A stretch of 15,945 nt of DNA from Betaproteobacteria bacterium (GCA_028868235.1 JAGWUW010000020.1:1-15945), one strand, 5' to 3'; shown: positions 6,311 through 14,957, counted from the first letter of the stretch. The notes: generated by a model from the sequence alone, not told the origin. Made by a program: numbers and translations.

Positions 6311-8833
6311 TCAGGCTTCGGTTTTTTTCTTGGCCGGTGCCTTGGGTTTGGCGACTTTCTTTTCGAATTCGAAGCCAACCTTGCCACCCTGAGCCACTAG
6401 ATAGGCGGAGAACTTGCGGCGCGTACGGTTGGAAACGAATTCCTTGAGCAGGTCGGTCTTGCCGTCGGTCAGCAGTTTTTTCATCTGGGCAGGGTCGATT
6501 GGCTGCTGCAAGATGATCTTGCCCGAACGGAAGTCGCAGGTCTTGCCCGTACCAACGGCTTTCTCGCAGACATAATTGCTGCCGTTGTCGTAAACGTTGG
6601 CCGCGCATTTCGGGCACTGACCGAGTGCATCCTGTCCGGAGAAATCGACCTCGTCGGCCTCCCCGTCCTCACCAGCCTTGTCTTGGCCGAAATCGAATTC
6701 AGGCTGCAGATCGTCGTTCAGCTTGATGGCTGCGGCAAAGCTGCGGCCCATTTTGTTGCGGAACCCGGTCAGCGGGCCAACCTGTTTTTCGGTGAGCAGT
6801 GTCTCGATTTCGGCGGGCTCGTATTGGCGGCCGGCGACTATTTTCCACAGCGCGTAGTCGCAACTACCGCACTGGAATTTCTTGTAGGTCTCGCGGACCT
6901 GGCCGCCGCACTTGGGGCAGGGGGCTGTGAGCACGCCGAAATCTCCGGGGATGGTGTCGGCTTCATATTGCTTGGCGCGCTCGACCATGTGGCGGGTCAT
7001 CTCGGCGATTTCACGCATGAATTCGTCGCGCGTGAATTCTCCCTTCTCGATACGGCCGAGCTTCCACTCCCAGTCCCCGGTCAGTTCCGGCTGGGTTAAT
7101 TCATTGATGCCGAGGCCATTCAGCAGCGTCATCAGAGAGAAAGCCTTGGCGGTCGGTATCAACTCGCGGCCTTCGCGGTGCATGTATTGCTCGCCGAGCA
7201 AGTTCTCGATGATCTGGGCACGGGTGGCCGGTGTGCCGAGGCCGCGGCCGGCCATGGCTGCCTTCAATTCCTCGTCGTCGACCATCTTGCCGGCGCCTTC
7301 CATGGCCGACAGCAGCGTGGCTTCCGAGTAGCGCGGTGGCGGTTTGGTGGCATTGGCTTTGACGGTGACTTCGTCGGTCTTGACCTTTTCCTTGGATTCG
7401 ACGGCAACCAGATTGCCTTCGTCACCCTCCTGGCCTTCCTTGCCGTGCACAGCGAGCCAGCCTGGATTGACCAGCACCTTGCCCTCGGTCTTGAAGGGGT
7501 GGCTTTCGACACGGGTGATACGGGTGGTGACCAAATACTCAGCGGCCGGGAAGAAGACAGACAGAAAGCGGCGGACGACGAAGTCGTACAGCTTCTGTTC
7601 CATCTCGTTCAGGCTTTTCGGGGCCTGCGGCGTCGGGATGATGGCGAAGTGGTCACTGATCTTGGCGTTGTTGAAGATGCGCTTGTTGGGCAGCACCCAG
7701 TTGCGAGCCAGGATCTGGTGAGCGAACGGTGAGAAGCGTGCCAAAAGTACTTCGTCGTGCCCCTTACCGGCACCCTGGCCGGTAAGGACGGCCAGCGTTT
7801 CCTTGACTGTCGGCAGGTAGTCTTCCGGCAGATGGCGGGAGTCGGTACGTGGGTAGGTGAGAACCTTGTGTTTTTCGTACAGCGCCTGGGCCAGTGAGAG
7901 CGTGGTCTTGGCCGAGAAGCCGAAGCGAGCATTCGCTTCGCGCTGCAGCGTGGTCAGATCGAACAATCCTGGTGACAGGCGGGTTTCCGGCTTGGATTCC
8001 TCGGTCACTTCGCCGGGCTTGCCCAGCGTTGCGGCACGAATCGCTTCGGCGCGGGTGACTTCCCACAGGCGGTCGGCGCGGGCGTGTTCGTCCTCGTTCT
8101 TGCCCTTGAAGCCTTCGTCGAACCACTTGCCTCTGTAGCTGCCGGCCTTGACACTGAATTCGGCTTCGACTTCCCAGTAATCGCGCGGCTTGAATTCGCG
8201 GATTTTCTTTTCGCGCTCGACGACGATGGCCAGCGTCGGGGTCTGCACGCGGCCGACCGTGGTCAGGTGGAAACCGCCGGTCTTCGAGTTGAAAGCGGTC
8301 ATCGCCCGGGTGCCGTTGATGCCGACCAGCCAGTCGGATTCGGAACGGCAAACGGCGGCGTCACCGAGGCCTTCCATTTCGCGCCCCGGCCGCAGACGGG
8401 CGAAGCCGTCGCGAATGGCACCCTGGGTCATCGACTGCAGCCACAGGCGCTGCACCGGCTTGCCGGATTTAGCGTTCTGGGCGATGTAATTGAAGATCAG
8501 TTCCCCCTCGCGTCCCGCGTCACAGGCGTTGATCAGGCCATCGACGTCCTTGCGCTTGATTAGCTTGTTGAGCACCTTGAGGCGAGACTCGGTCTTCTCG
8601 ATCGGCTTCAGCGCGAAATGTGGCGGGATGACCGGCAGGTGGGCGAACGACCATTTGCCGCGCTTTACCTCGAATTCCTCAGGGCAGGCCAGTTCCAGCA
8701 GGTGACCGACGGCTGACGAAAGCACGTATTCCTCGCTTTCGAAATAGTCATCGTGTTTAGTGAAGCCGCCCAGCGCCCGCGCGATATCGGCGGCGACGGA
8801 AGGTTTTTCGGCAATGATCAGCTTTTTGGACAT
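6311..8833 (-). CDS. topB: DNA topoisomerase III (type IA), long form with C-terminal zinc region
   Basis: An 840-residue type IA topoisomerase. The N-terminal Toprim domain (MSKKLIIAEKPSVAADIARAL) holds the catalytic glutamate E7 and the acidic motif DAGREGE. The nicking tyrosine is Y327 in LTYPRTDSR, one position from Tyr328 of E. coli TopB. The last 200 residues exceed the 653-residue E. coli enzyme. They contain a CX2C-X12-CX2C zinc motif at about 639-658 and a second cysteine cluster starting at about 740, then a Lys/Ala-rich tail. The enzyme relaxes and decatenates DNA through single-strand passage. The ATG at 8833 has CAGGT about 8 bases upstream. It lies downstream of dprA on the same strand, with its own promoter candidate in the 78-bp spacer, and ends at a strong hairpin. 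The long form is usual in Betaproteobacteria, as far as I recall. Confidence 0.95.
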   Translation of the reverse strand: MSKKLIIAEKPSVAADIARALGGFTKHDDYFESEEYVLSSAVGHLLELACPEEFEVKRGKWSFAHLPVIPPHFALKPIEKTESRLKVLNKLIKRKDVDGLINACDAGREGELIFNYIAQNAKSGKPVQRLWLQSMTQGAIRDGFARLRPGREMEGLGDAAVCRSESDWLVGINGTRAMTAFNSKTGGFHLTTVGRVQTPTLAIVVEREKKIREFKPRDYWEVEAEFSVKAGSYRGKWFDEGFKGKNEDEHARADRLWEVTRAEAIRAATLGKPGEVTEESKPETRLSPGLFDLTTLQREANARFGFSAKTTLSLAQALYEKHKVLTYPRTDSRHLPEDYLPTVKETLAVLTGQGAGKGHDEVLLARFSPFAHQILARNWVLPNKRIFNNAKISDHFAIIPTPQAPKSLNEMEQKLYDFVVRRFLSVFFPAAEYLVTTRITRVESHPFKTEGKVLVNPGWLAVHGKEGQEGDEGNLVAVESKEKVKTDEVTVKANATKPPPRYSEATLLSAMEGAGKMVDDEELKAAMAGRGLGTPATRAQIIENLLGEQYMHREGRELIPTAKAFSLMTLLNGLGINELTQPELTGDWEWKLGRIEKGEFTRDEFMREIAEMTRHMVERAKQYEADTIPGDFGVLTAPCPKCGGQVRETYKKFQCGSCDYALWKIVAGRQYEPAEIETLLTEKQVGPLTGFRNKMGRSFAAAIKLNDDLQPEFDFGQDKAGEDGEADEVDFSGQDALGQCPKCAANVYDNGSNYVCEKAVGTGKTCDFRSGKIILQQPIDPAQMKKLLTDGKTDLLKEFVSNRTRRKFSAYLVAQGGKVGFEFEKKVAKPKAPAKKKTEA

Positions 8834-8859
8834 GGTTCGACCTGTTGGAGTGCCGGGGC

Positions 8860-8889
8860 ATGATAAGTGTCCGGCGAGCGGCTTGGCAA
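8860..8889 (-). promoter_or_regulatory. Sigma-70-like promoter candidate for topB
   Basis: On the minus strand TTGCCA (5 of 6) and TATCAT (5 of 6) are separated by 18 bases. Transcription would start near 8853, about 20 bases before the topB ATG, leaving room for the CAGGT ribosome-binding site. The -35 box lies inside the small inverted repeat GGCTTG-C-CAAGCC. A nearby AT-rich palindrome, CTATATATAG (8897-8906), has no matching -35 at a proper distance. Confidence 0.45.
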
Positions 8890-8911
8890 GCCGTCTCTAT
8901 ATATAGGGAGG

Positions 8912-9991
8912 CTAGGCTAGGCGCTGGTAGCGATTACCCGGGAGCGTCGCGACGATCCCACCGAGTTCGAGCGTCAACAACTCGGGAAGCAGCAGATCGG
9001 CGCTCTGCCCAGTGCGTTCGACGAGATCGTCGAGGGCGCAGGGGCCGTGGCCGAGAGCGGCCAGCAACGGTGGCTCGTTGGACGCGGGAATAGTCGCAGC
9101 GGGCTCCGGTACAGCCTCATCGTAATTGCCCAACTCTTCGAGAATATCGCTGGCCGTTTCGACCAGCTTGGCGCCCTGCTTGATTAGCTTGTGGCAGCCG
9201 CGAGCGACGGGAGAATGGATGGAGCCGGGAATGGCAAAGACTTCCCGACCTTGATCGGCAGCAAGGCGGGCGGTGATCAGGGAGCCACTTTCCGGTGCAG
9301 CTTCGACGACCAGAACACCGCGCGCTAAGCCCGAAATGATGCGGTTGCGACGTGGGAAGTTATGGGCGAGCGCTGGCGTACCGAGCGGAAATTCGGAAAC
9401 AATGACGCCGCGTTCGGCGATGGCAATGGCCAGATCCTTGTTGCGGGCCGGATAGATGCGGTCAGCCCCCGTGCCGATGACGGCTACGGTATGTCCCTGC
9501 GCCGCCAGTGCGCCTCGATGGGCGGCGGCGTCAATGCCGAGCGCTAGGCCGCTGATGATGCACTGGCCGCTGGCGGCCAAATGCCGGGCGAAGCTTTCGG
9601 CGGTTTGGATGCCTTGTGGTGTAGCGTTGCGGCTGCCCACCATGGCGATGCCACGTTGTTGTAGTAGGGCCGGATTTCCGCGTACGTAGAGTACGTTGGG
9701 TGGATCAGCAATTTCCAGCAAGGCCTTGGGGTAAGCAGTATCGGCCAGCGTGATAAGGGCCTGACCGGGCTGCGTGGTCCATTCGAGGCTTTTTTCGATT
9801 GCTTCTGTCGGATCGCTGTCGAACAGCAGGTCGGCACGGTCGCCGATGACATGCCGTACTGCCGAGCGGCCCGCTGCAAAAATGGCCTCCGGTAAACCAA
9901 AAGCGGCGAGAAGCTTGCGCTGCGTCTCGCCACCAATCCCGGGGATAAGCGTCAGCCGCAGCCAGGCGGCCAGGCTACGGTTATCGTTCAC
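8912..9991 (-). CDS. dprA: DNA processing protein DprA (Smf)
   Basis: A 359-residue DprA/Smf protein. It has an N-terminal helical SAM-like region (LTLIPGIGGETQRKLLAAFG), then the Rossmann-fold core. The core carries the signatures MVGSRNATPQG, SGLALGIDAAAHRGAL, GTGADRIYPARN, HNFPRRNRIISGLA and APESGSLITARLAADQGR. A C-terminal winged-helix-like segment (about 300-359) follows. DprA binds incoming single-stranded DNA during natural transformation, protects it and loads RecA. It is widely kept in bacteria not known to be competent. Translation starts at GTG, whose GTGA overlaps the stop of the LysM gene, a clear sign of translational coupling. An independent start further down would cut the conserved N-terminus. 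Length and motifs are complete. Confidence 0.95.
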   Translation of the reverse strand: MNDNRSLAAWLRLTLIPGIGGETQRKLLAAFGLPEAIFAAGRSAVRHVIGDRADLLFDSDPTEAIEKSLEWTTQPGQALITLADTAYPKALLEIADPPNVLYVRGNPALLQQRGIAMVGSRNATPQGIQTAESFARHLAASGQCIISGLALGIDAAAHRGALAAQGHTVAVIGTGADRIYPARNKDLAIAIAERGVIVSEFPLGTPALAHNFPRRNRIISGLARGVLVVEAAPESGSLITARLAADQGREVFAIPGSIHSPVARGCHKLIKQGAKLVETASDILEELGNYDEAVPEPAATIPASNEPPLLAALGHGPCALDDLVERTGQSADLLLPELLTLELGGIVATLPGNRYQRLA

Positions 9992-11028
9992 GGGTTCCTG
10001 GCCGAATCTCCGACGATGACGGCTTTTGAAGATTCGACGACCAGCGCATAGCTTACGCCGTCGAACACACGGAAGACGAAAGCCAGTCCATAACGCTCGT
10101 CAGGAACTGGGGTTTCGGTGCGCCGACCGCTGTCATCCACGTCGAGCGATACGCGCTTGCGATAGAGGGCGACAACATGCCCGATTTCCATGCCGTTATT
10201 TTTGCCGACATTCAGGGCAACAACCGAACTGGCTCCGCCTTCGCGCAAGCCACCGTAAATGCCGAGCACTTTGGCGGCGATTTCCTGTTCCGGACGATGC
10301 GGAACGTAGGAGATGATCTCCGGCGGGGGGGCTGCGACTAAGCTATCGCCACGAGCAATTTCTTCCTTGGCCAGGCTGATACGCAGCAGTGCCGGTTCGC
10401 CTGGTTTGACCAGGCGGGCATTGCCGAGGAAGAAGGCTTCGTAGGCGATGGTCTTCCCCGTATCCGGGTCGGTAAGTGCCTTGCCCTTACGGAAAATGTT
10501 CCATTTTTCGATGGAAGCGTCGGGAATACCACTGGCGTAGAAAGTGTCGCCGGTGCCTACCAGCATGCGATCTTCCTGCATGGCGACAATCTTGACTCCA
10601 GATTTCAACTCACTGTCTTCGACGATCAGCGGCTGCGAGATGAAGGGTTCGATGGCGCTCGGCGGGATGCTAGGAATGACTTGCTGGACCGGGGAGCTGT
10701 GTACGGTCGGTTGCAGCTTGCTGGTGCCGGCACCAGAATTGCCTACCTTCTTGCCGAGTTTCAGGCGTGGCGAGCCGCTCGACATGTCGAGTATGACCAC
10801 ATCGCCTGGGTAGATCCAGTGCGGGTTCTTAATCTGTTCTTTGTTCATCTGCCAGATTTCCGGCCAGCGCCACGGCTGTTTCAGGAACTTTCCGGAGATT
10901 CCCCACAAGGTGTCGCCCTTGACGACGACGTGGCGATCCGGCGGGTTGTCGACGAGCTGAAGCGGGTCGGCGGCAGATGCGCAGACGGCCGTCACGGCCA
11001 AGATGAGCGCGGATATAATGCGAACCAT
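9988..11028 (-). CDS. LysM-domain periplasmic protein, TsaP-like (type IV pilus secretin-associated)
   Basis: A 346-residue exported protein. The start at 11028 gives a classic signal peptide, MVRIISALILAVTAVCASA, probably cut before ADP, and has GAGG 8 bases upstream. A longer frame from 11088 would bury the signal peptide. A LysM peptidoglycan-binding domain follows at about residues 33-82 (VKGDTLWGISGKFL, NPHWIYPGDVVIL), then a large beta-rich region rich in Val and Gly. The architecture and the position next to dprA match P. aeruginosa PA0020, identified as TsaP, which surrounds the PilQ secretin of type IV pili and anchors it to the cell wall. The function is inferred from architecture and neighbourhood; no pilus gene is in the window. 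It is the first gene of the minus-strand row into dprA. Confidence 0.9.
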   Translation of the reverse strand: MVRIISALILAVTAVCASAADPLQLVDNPPDRHVVVKGDTLWGISGKFLKQPWRWPEIWQMNKEQIKNPHWIYPGDVVILDMSSGSPRLKLGKKVGNSGAGTSKLQPTVHSSPVQQVIPSIPPSAIEPFISQPLIVEDSELKSGVKIVAMQEDRMLVGTGDTFYASGIPDASIEKWNIFRKGKALTDPDTGKTIAYEAFFLGNARLVKPGEPALLRISLAKEEIARGDSLVAAPPPEIISYVPHRPEQEIAAKVLGIYGGLREGGASSVVALNVGKNNGMEIGHVVALYRKRVSLDVDDSGRRTETPVPDERYGLAFVFRVFDGVSYALVVESSKAVIVGDSARNP

Positions 11029-11172
11029 AGTCGTAACCTCTCGTGCCGGTGGAACGCAATGCCGCCGATGCGGTCTCAGGTGCGTCAAGCGATTTGCGTT
11101 TGTATACCTCGGAATTGCTTTAGATTCTGCACGTAATAACCTAAGCGAGCAAGCTTTTATTCCATTTCTGAT
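11029..11172. promoter_or_regulatory. Divergent promoter region between the LysM gene and def
   Basis: A 144-bp spacer, AT-rich in its right half (about 11093-11165), separates the two outward-facing operons and must hold both promoters. Visible boxes are TTGCTT (11115-11120) and TAGATT (11121-11126) on the plus strand, and TTGACG with TATACA on the minus strand. None pairs with a good partner at 16-18 bases, so I cannot place either start site. No Shine-Dalgarno precedes def. No riboswitch-like structure was recognised. Confidence 0.5.
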
Positions 11173-11676
11173 ATGGCCCTTCTACCCATTTTGCGTTTTC
11201 CCGATCCGCGCCTGAAAAAGGTTGCCCAAGCCGTTGCCCAAATCGATGACAACATTCGAAAACTGGCCGCTGACATGGCCGAGACGATGTACGAAGCACC
11301 GGGTATTGGCCTGGCGGCCACTCAGGTCGATGTGCACCGGCGTGTTGTGGTTATCGACGTTTCGGAAGAGAAAAACCAGTTGCTTGTTTTCATCAATCCG
11401 ACCTTGTTCCGCTGCGAAGGCGAGCAAATTGGAGAGGAAGGCTGTCTGTCGGTTCCCGGTATCTACGACAAGGTTGAGCGTGCCGAGCGGGTTACCGTCC
11501 ATTACATGGATCTTGAAGGCAAGCAACAGACGATGGAAGCCGAGGGGTTGCTCGCCGTCTGTATCCAGCACGAAATCGATCATCTGAACGGCATCGTCTT
11601 CGTCGATCACCTGTCGCAACTGAAACAGGGACGGATCAAGAGCAAGCTGGCCAAGCAGGCGCGTGTTACGGCATGA
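11173..11676 (+). CDS. def: Peptide deformylase
   Basis: A 167-residue peptide deformylase, close to the length of the E. coli enzyme. All three metal-site motifs are present: GIGLAATQ (motif 1), EEGCLS with metal ligand C91 (motif 2), and QHEIDHLNG with H133, catalytic E134 and H137 (motif 3). It removes the formyl group from the initiator methionine of nascent proteins, using Fe2+ or a similar metal. The N-terminus [16 protein letters not shown] aligns well with known deformylases, so the ATG at 11173 is secure. The bases just upstream (CCATTTCTGAT) lack a Shine-Dalgarno sequence, which is unusual for a housekeeping gene. The stop overlaps fmt by ATGA, so removal and addition of the formyl group are encoded in one coupled unit. 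Confidence 0.97.
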   Translation: MALLPILRFPDPRLKKVAQAVAQIDDNIRKLAADMAETMYEAPGIGLAATQVDVHRRVVVIDVSEEKNQLLVFINPTLFRCEGEQIGEEGCLSVPGIYDKVERAERVTVHYMDLEGKQQTMEAEGLLAVCIQHEIDHLNGIVFVDHLSQLKQGRIKSKLAKQARVTA

Positions 11677-12596
11677 GGCTTATCTTCGCTGGAACCCCGG
11701 AATTTGCCGCCCAAGCCCTGTCGGCTATCGTCGACGCCGGCCATGAGGTTGCCCTGGTACTGACGCAGCCGGACCGTCCGGCCGGGCGTGGCATGAGCTT
11801 GCAGCCATCGGCCGTCAAGAAGGTGGCACTGGAAAGCGGAATCGAAATCTTCCAGCCGCTGACACTGAAGAACGAAGCGGCGCAGGCGAAGATCGCGGCC
11901 ACCGGTGCCGAGGTCATGGTCGTCGCGGCCTATGGCCTGATCCTGCCGCAAGCCGTGCTCGACATGCCGCGCTTCGGTTGCATCAATATTCATGCTTCGC
12001 TACTTCCACGCTGGCGCGGTGCCGCACCGATCCAGCGCGCCCTGCTGGCTGGCGATGCGGTGACAGGTGTTTGCATCATGCAGATGGAAGCGGGTCTAGA
12101 TACCGGACCGGTACTACTGCGTGGGGAATTTCCGATCGAAGCGAACGATACTACGGCTACCTTGCATGATCGCCTGGCCAATCTTGGGGCCAGATTATCG
12201 GTTGAGGCATTGGGCAAGCTGCCTTTGCCGGCTGAGCCCCAGCCAGTGGAGGGGGTGACCTACGCGCACAAGATCGAGAAGGCCGAGGCCGTTATCGACT
12301 GGTCGAAGAGTGCAATTGAACTCGATCGCCATATTCGTGCCTTTAATCCATTTCCTGGGGCGCTGGCATCGTTTGGCGGGCAGACTGTCAAGTTATGGCG
12401 GGCGGTGCCGGTTGAGGGCAAAGGTGAGATCGGTGCCGTTTTGGCCGTCGACCGCCATCAGGTCATCGTTGCTTGCGGTGAGGGAGCCCTTTCTGTAACC
12501 GAGTTACAGAAGGCGGGCGGCAAACGTCTGCCGGTGCAGCAGTTCCTGGCCGGTCACCCACTCAAAGTCGGCGATCGCTTCGACATTCGGGCTTGA
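11673..12596 (+). CDS. fmt: Methionyl-tRNA formyltransferase
   Basis: A 307-residue enzyme that formylates initiator Met-tRNA using 10-formyl-tetrahydrofolate. The N-terminal Rossmann-type domain starts [16 protein letters not shown] and contains the folate-binding signature [20 protein letters not shown]. The tRNA-contact loop [16 protein letters not shown] comes earlier. A C-terminal OB-fold-like domain covers about residues 205-307. Length and motifs are those of the family. The start is fixed by the ATGA overlap with def. Bacterial def-fmt pairs are common. In pseudomonads the next gene is usually rsmB, but here htpX follows after 60 bp. Confidence 0.97.
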   Translation: MRLIFAGTPEFAAQALSAIVDAGHEVALVLTQPDRPAGRGMSLQPSAVKKVALESGIEIFQPLTLKNEAAQAKIAATGAEVMVVAAYGLILPQAVLDMPRFGCINIHASLLPRWRGAAPIQRALLAGDAVTGVCIMQMEAGLDTGPVLLRGEFPIEANDTTATLHDRLANLGARLSVEALGKLPLPAEPQPVEGVTYAHKIEKAEAVIDWSKSAIELDRHIRAFNPFPGALASFGGQTVKLWRAVPVEGKGEIGAVLAVDRHQVIVACGEGALSVTELQKAGGKRLPVQQFLAGHPLKVGDRFDIRA

Positions 12597-12656
12597 TTTC
12601 CGGCCTGTTGGCCATAGTTAACGCTTCTGGATCAATGATCTTGCGGAGGTGAAGCC

Positions 12657-13499
12657 ATGTTCAACTGGCTCAAGACTGCCATTCTGATGGCAGCCATCAT
12701 GGCGCTGTTCGGCATCGTTGGCGGCATAATCGGTGGCAAATCGGGCATGTTGCTGGCGCTGGTGTTCGGTGGTGCGATGAACCTGTTTTCCTACTGGTTC
12801 TCCGACAGCATGGTGCTGAAGATGTACAACGCCCAGCAGGTGGACGAAACCAGCGCCCCGCAGTTCTACACCATGATCCGCGACCTGGCCGGCAAGGCCG
12901 GCCTGCCCATGCCCAAGGTGTACATTATCGACGAGGCGCAGCCGAACGCCTTTGCTACCGGGCGCAACCCGGAGCATGCGGCGGTGGCGGCGACGACCGG
13001 CATCATCCAGCTACTTTCGGTGCGCGAACTGCGTGGCGTAATGGCGCATGAACTGGCACATGTTCAGCATCGTGACATCCTGATTTCGACCATTTCGGCG
13101 ACCATGGCCGGTGCCATTTCGGCCTTGGCCAACTTTGCAATGTTTTTCGGCGGGCGCGATGAGGAGGGGCGTACGGTCAATCCGCTGGTCGGCATTCTGG
13201 TAGCAGTTCTGGCGCCGCTGGCTGCCAGCCTGATCCAGATGGCTATTTCCCGGGCGCGCGAATTCGAGGCCGATGCTGGTGGGGCGGCGATCAGCCGCGA
13301 TCCCAATGCCCTGGCCGATGCTCTGGGCAAGATTCGGATGTATGCCGAAGGTCGCGTTCCGATGGGACCAGCCGAAGCACACCCAGAAACCGCGCAGATG
13401 ATGATCATGAATCCTCTGTCTGGCGAGGGTCTGCGCGGCCTGTTCTCGACCCATCCACCGACCGAGGAACGCATTGCCCGGCTGCGGGCAATGCACTGA
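12657..13499 (+). CDS. htpX: Zinc metalloprotease HtpX
   Basis: A 280-residue M48-family membrane protease. Two N-terminal membrane helices (about 5-30 and 32-55) precede the catalytic motif [10 protein letters not shown], with zinc ligands H131 and H135 and catalytic E132. The third ligand is E202 in [12 protein letters not shown]. Two further hydrophobic stretches (about 145-165 and 175-198) lie between them. HtpX degrades damaged inner-membrane proteins alongside FtsH; in E. coli it is induced by heat and envelope stress. A strong Shine-Dalgarno, GGAGGTGA, lies 5 bases before the ATG. It follows fmt by 60 bp, too short to exclude read-through but with room for a promoter. Its end is only 6 bp from the end of the convergent ribbon-helix-helix gene. 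Confidence 0.96.
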   Translation: MFNWLKTAILMAAIMALFGIVGGIIGGKSGMLLALVFGGAMNLFSYWFSDSMVLKMYNAQQVDETSAPQFYTMIRDLAGKAGLPMPKVYIIDEAQPNAFATGRNPEHAAVAATTGIIQLLSVRELRGVMAHELAHVQHRDILISTISATMAGAISALANFAMFFGGRDEEGRTVNPLVGILVAVLAPLAASLIQMAISRAREFEADAGGAAISRDPNALADALGKIRMYAEGRVPMGPAEAHPETAQMMIMNPLSGEGLRGLFSTHPPTEERIARLRAMH

Positions 13500-13505
13500 T
13501 TCGAT

Positions 13506-13838
13506 TCAGGCAGCAGCGAAATGGGTGGGCGGTAGCGTACCGACCACGGCGAGACTGGGTTTTTCGCCGACCTTCTGATGGCGGAGCGTTAGGTAACGCA
13601 GAGAGGTGACACGCAGGAAGGAGGCGAAGTTTTCGACTTCCCCTCGGAACTCCTCGATTTCGTCGTACAGCTTGGCGATCAATTGATTAGTCGTCATACC
13701 CTCATTGCCGGCGAGTTCGGCGAGGATATCCCAGAACAGATTTTCCAGGCGGATCTTGGTGACGACACCGTGGATACGCACTGACCGGGCGCGCGATTCG
13801 TAGAGCATCGGATCGGCCTTGACGTAAATCTCGCACAT
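13506..13838 (-). CDS. Ribbon-helix-helix domain protein (RHH_4-like)
   Basis: A 110-residue protein counted from the ATG at 13838, preceded by AGGAG at 6 bases. A frame beginning at 13886 would lack such a site. The beginning (MCEIYVKADPMLYESRARSV) and the following RIHGVVTKIRLENLFWDILAELA resemble the RHH_4 type ribbon-helix-helix. In that fold a short beta strand (about 24-30) pairs in a dimer to contact DNA and two helices follow. NQLIAKLYDEIEEF fits the second helix. A regulatory role is likely from the fold, but the target is unknown. The C-terminal 25 residues look disordered (VGEKPSLAVVGTLPPTHFAAA). It follows the PfpI-type gene by 49 bp on the same strand and is the last gene of that row. 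Confidence 0.85.
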   Translation of the reverse strand: MCEIYVKADPMLYESRARSVRIHGVVTKIRLENLFWDILAELAGNEGMTTNQLIAKLYDEIEEFRGEVENFASFLRVTSLRYLTLRHQKVGEKPSLAVVGTLPPTHFAAA

Positions 13839-13887
13839 AAGGGTCTCCTGCGAGGGACAGGTTGCTTGCCAGCCCCTTTTCAGCATA

Positions 13888-14469
13888 TTAAAGGGCGATG
13901 CGCGTTCCGAGCAGAGTCAGAAATTTGGCCAGCCAGTCAGGATGGGCTGGCCAGGCAGGCGCGGTGACCAGATTGCCGTCGACATGGGCTTGGTTGACCG
14001 GAATGTCGGCGTAGCGACCGCCCGCGAGGCGGACTTCTGGAGCGCAGGCAGGGTAGGCGCTGCACGAGCGGCCATTCAGCACACCGGCTGCTGCCAGTAA
14101 CTGGGCGCCGTGGCAGATGGCGGCAATCGGTTTTTGCATGCTCGCAAAATGTTGAACCATGGTCAGCACCTCGGGATTCAGGCGCAGGTATTCCGGAGCG
14201 CGGCCTCCGGGAATGACGAGAGCGTCGTAATCCTCGGCCTTGATAGCGGCGAAGTCGGCATTCAAGGTGAAGTTGTGGCCTGGTTTTTCGCTGTAGGTCT
14301 GGTCGCCTTCGAAGTCGTGCACGGCGGTACGGACGAGCTCGCCAGTCTTTTTGCCCGGGCAGACGGCATGGACGGTGTGGCCGACCATGAGCAACGCCTG
14401 GAAGGGCACCATGGTTTCGTAATCTTCGGTGTAGTCACCAGTCAGCATCAGGATTTTCTGGGCAGCCAT
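13888..14469 (-). CDS. DJ-1/PfpI family protein (peptidase C56-like)
   Basis: A 193-residue member of the DJ-1/PfpI superfamily. The nucleophile elbow [16 protein letters not shown] holds C119 next to H120. E15 in DYTEDYE corresponds to the glutamate that tunes this cysteine in Pfp[15 protein letters not shown] matches the PfpI pattern closely. Members are variously described as proteases, glyoxalases/deglycases or chaperones of stress response, so the exact reaction is not settled by sequence. There is no signal peptide, so it is cytoplasmic. The start at 14469 has GGAG 5 bases upstream. It lies 95 bp after speD with a short inverted repeat in the spacer, and 49 bp before the RHH gene. Co-transcription with either is plausible. 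Confidence 0.92.
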   Translation of the reverse strand: MAAQKILMLTGDYTEDYETMVPFQALLMVGHTVHAVCPGKKTGELVRTAVHDFEGDQTYSEKPGHNFTLNADFAAIKAEDYDALVIPGGRAPEYLRLNPEVLTMVQHFASMQKPIAAICHGAQLLAAAGVLNGRSCSAYPACAPEVRLAGGRYADIPVNQAHVDGNLVTAPAWPAHPDWLAKFLTLLGTRIAL

Positions 14470-14514
14470 ATTGTCTCCGGTATCGTCGAGTGCGCCGGCG
14501 GAATTGCTGGCAGC

Positions 14515-14525
14515 ATACGGCGTAT
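14515..14525. repeat. Short inverted repeat upstream of the PfpI gene
   Basis: ATACG-G-CGTAT is a perfect 5-bp inverted repeat with a single central base, 46 bp before the PfpI-type start in the 95-bp spacer after speD. It could be an operator half-site pair for a small dimeric regulator. No clear -10/-35 pair was found around it. A second structure, GTAGCA(N6)TGCTAC at 14551-14568, overlaps the speD stop codon but lacks a T-run, so it is a weak terminator candidate at most. Confidence 0.3.
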
Positions 14526-14564
14526 TGTGGAGAGAATCGAGGCACGGTGGGTAGCATCCGGCTG

Positions 14565-14948
14565 CTACGGGAAGCCGAGACTGCCGCGTTGAATTTCGCG
14601 TTTTTCGATCCGGCCGGGAGCGAACCGAGCGATAGTTTCCTCGAACAGGGCTTGGGCTCGGGTGCTGTTGTCACCACTGAAATTGCAGACGTAGATGTCG
14701 AGCGCAACGGCCTGAATTTCTGGCCAAGTGTGAAGCGCGAGATGCGATTCGGCGAGGACAACGGTGCCGGTGACCCCGGCGGGCAGATTCTGGGCGTCAC
14801 GAAAGGCATGGAACAGCTGACCAACGACGGTTAGACCGTAGCGCCGGCAGGCATCGACGCAATAGCTTTCCAGTGCGGGGGCGTCAAGCAGACGGGTCGG
14901 GGTGCAGCGGCAATCGTGCAGGTCGGCGATCAGGTGCAGTCCATTCAT
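14565..14948 (-). CDS. speD: S-adenosylmethionine decarboxylase proenzyme
   Basis: A 127-residue class 1B (SpeH-type) AdoMet decarboxylase. The self-cleavage site [12 protein letters not shown] places the pyruvoyl-forming serine at S68 after E67. H73 and C88 (in [10 protein letters not shown]) take the processing and proton-donor roles. These positions are each five residues later than S63, H68 and C83 of the Thermotoga enzyme. The product, decarboxylated AdoMet, supplies aminopropyl groups for spermidine. The length is typical. The ATG lies 9 bp after the stop of the S1/P1 nuclease gene, with only a weak GAGTGA as ribosome-binding site, so coupling to the nuclease gene is likely. The usual partner, spermidine synthase speE, is not adjacent. 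Confidence 0.95.
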   Translation of the reverse strand: MNGLHLIADLHDCRCTPTRLLDAPALESYCVDACRRYGLTVVGQLFHAFRDAQNLPAGVTGTVVLAESHLALHTWPEIQAVALDIYVCNFSGDNSTRAQALFEETIARFAPGRIEKREIQRGSLGFP

Positions 14949-14957
14949 GACATCACT

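Noticed and set aside
5801..6400. Plus-strand frame of 199 codons across the start of the hybrid kinase
   Set aside because: It is opposite the conserved hemerythrin domain and crosses the topB hairpin; no ribosome-binding site or motif.
7764..8351. Minus-strand frame of 195 codons within topB
   Set aside because: Same strand, different phase from the Toprim and active-site region of TopB; translation is Arg/Gln-rich without motifs.
8897..8906. CTATATATAG as a promoter between dprA and topB
   Set aside because: No acceptable -35 at 16-18 bases on either strand; the TTGCCA/TATCAT pair is better placed.
14110..14592. Plus-strand frame of 160 codons opposite the PfpI gene
   Set aside because: The opposite strand encodes a complete catalytic motif set; this frame is a codon-phase shadow.
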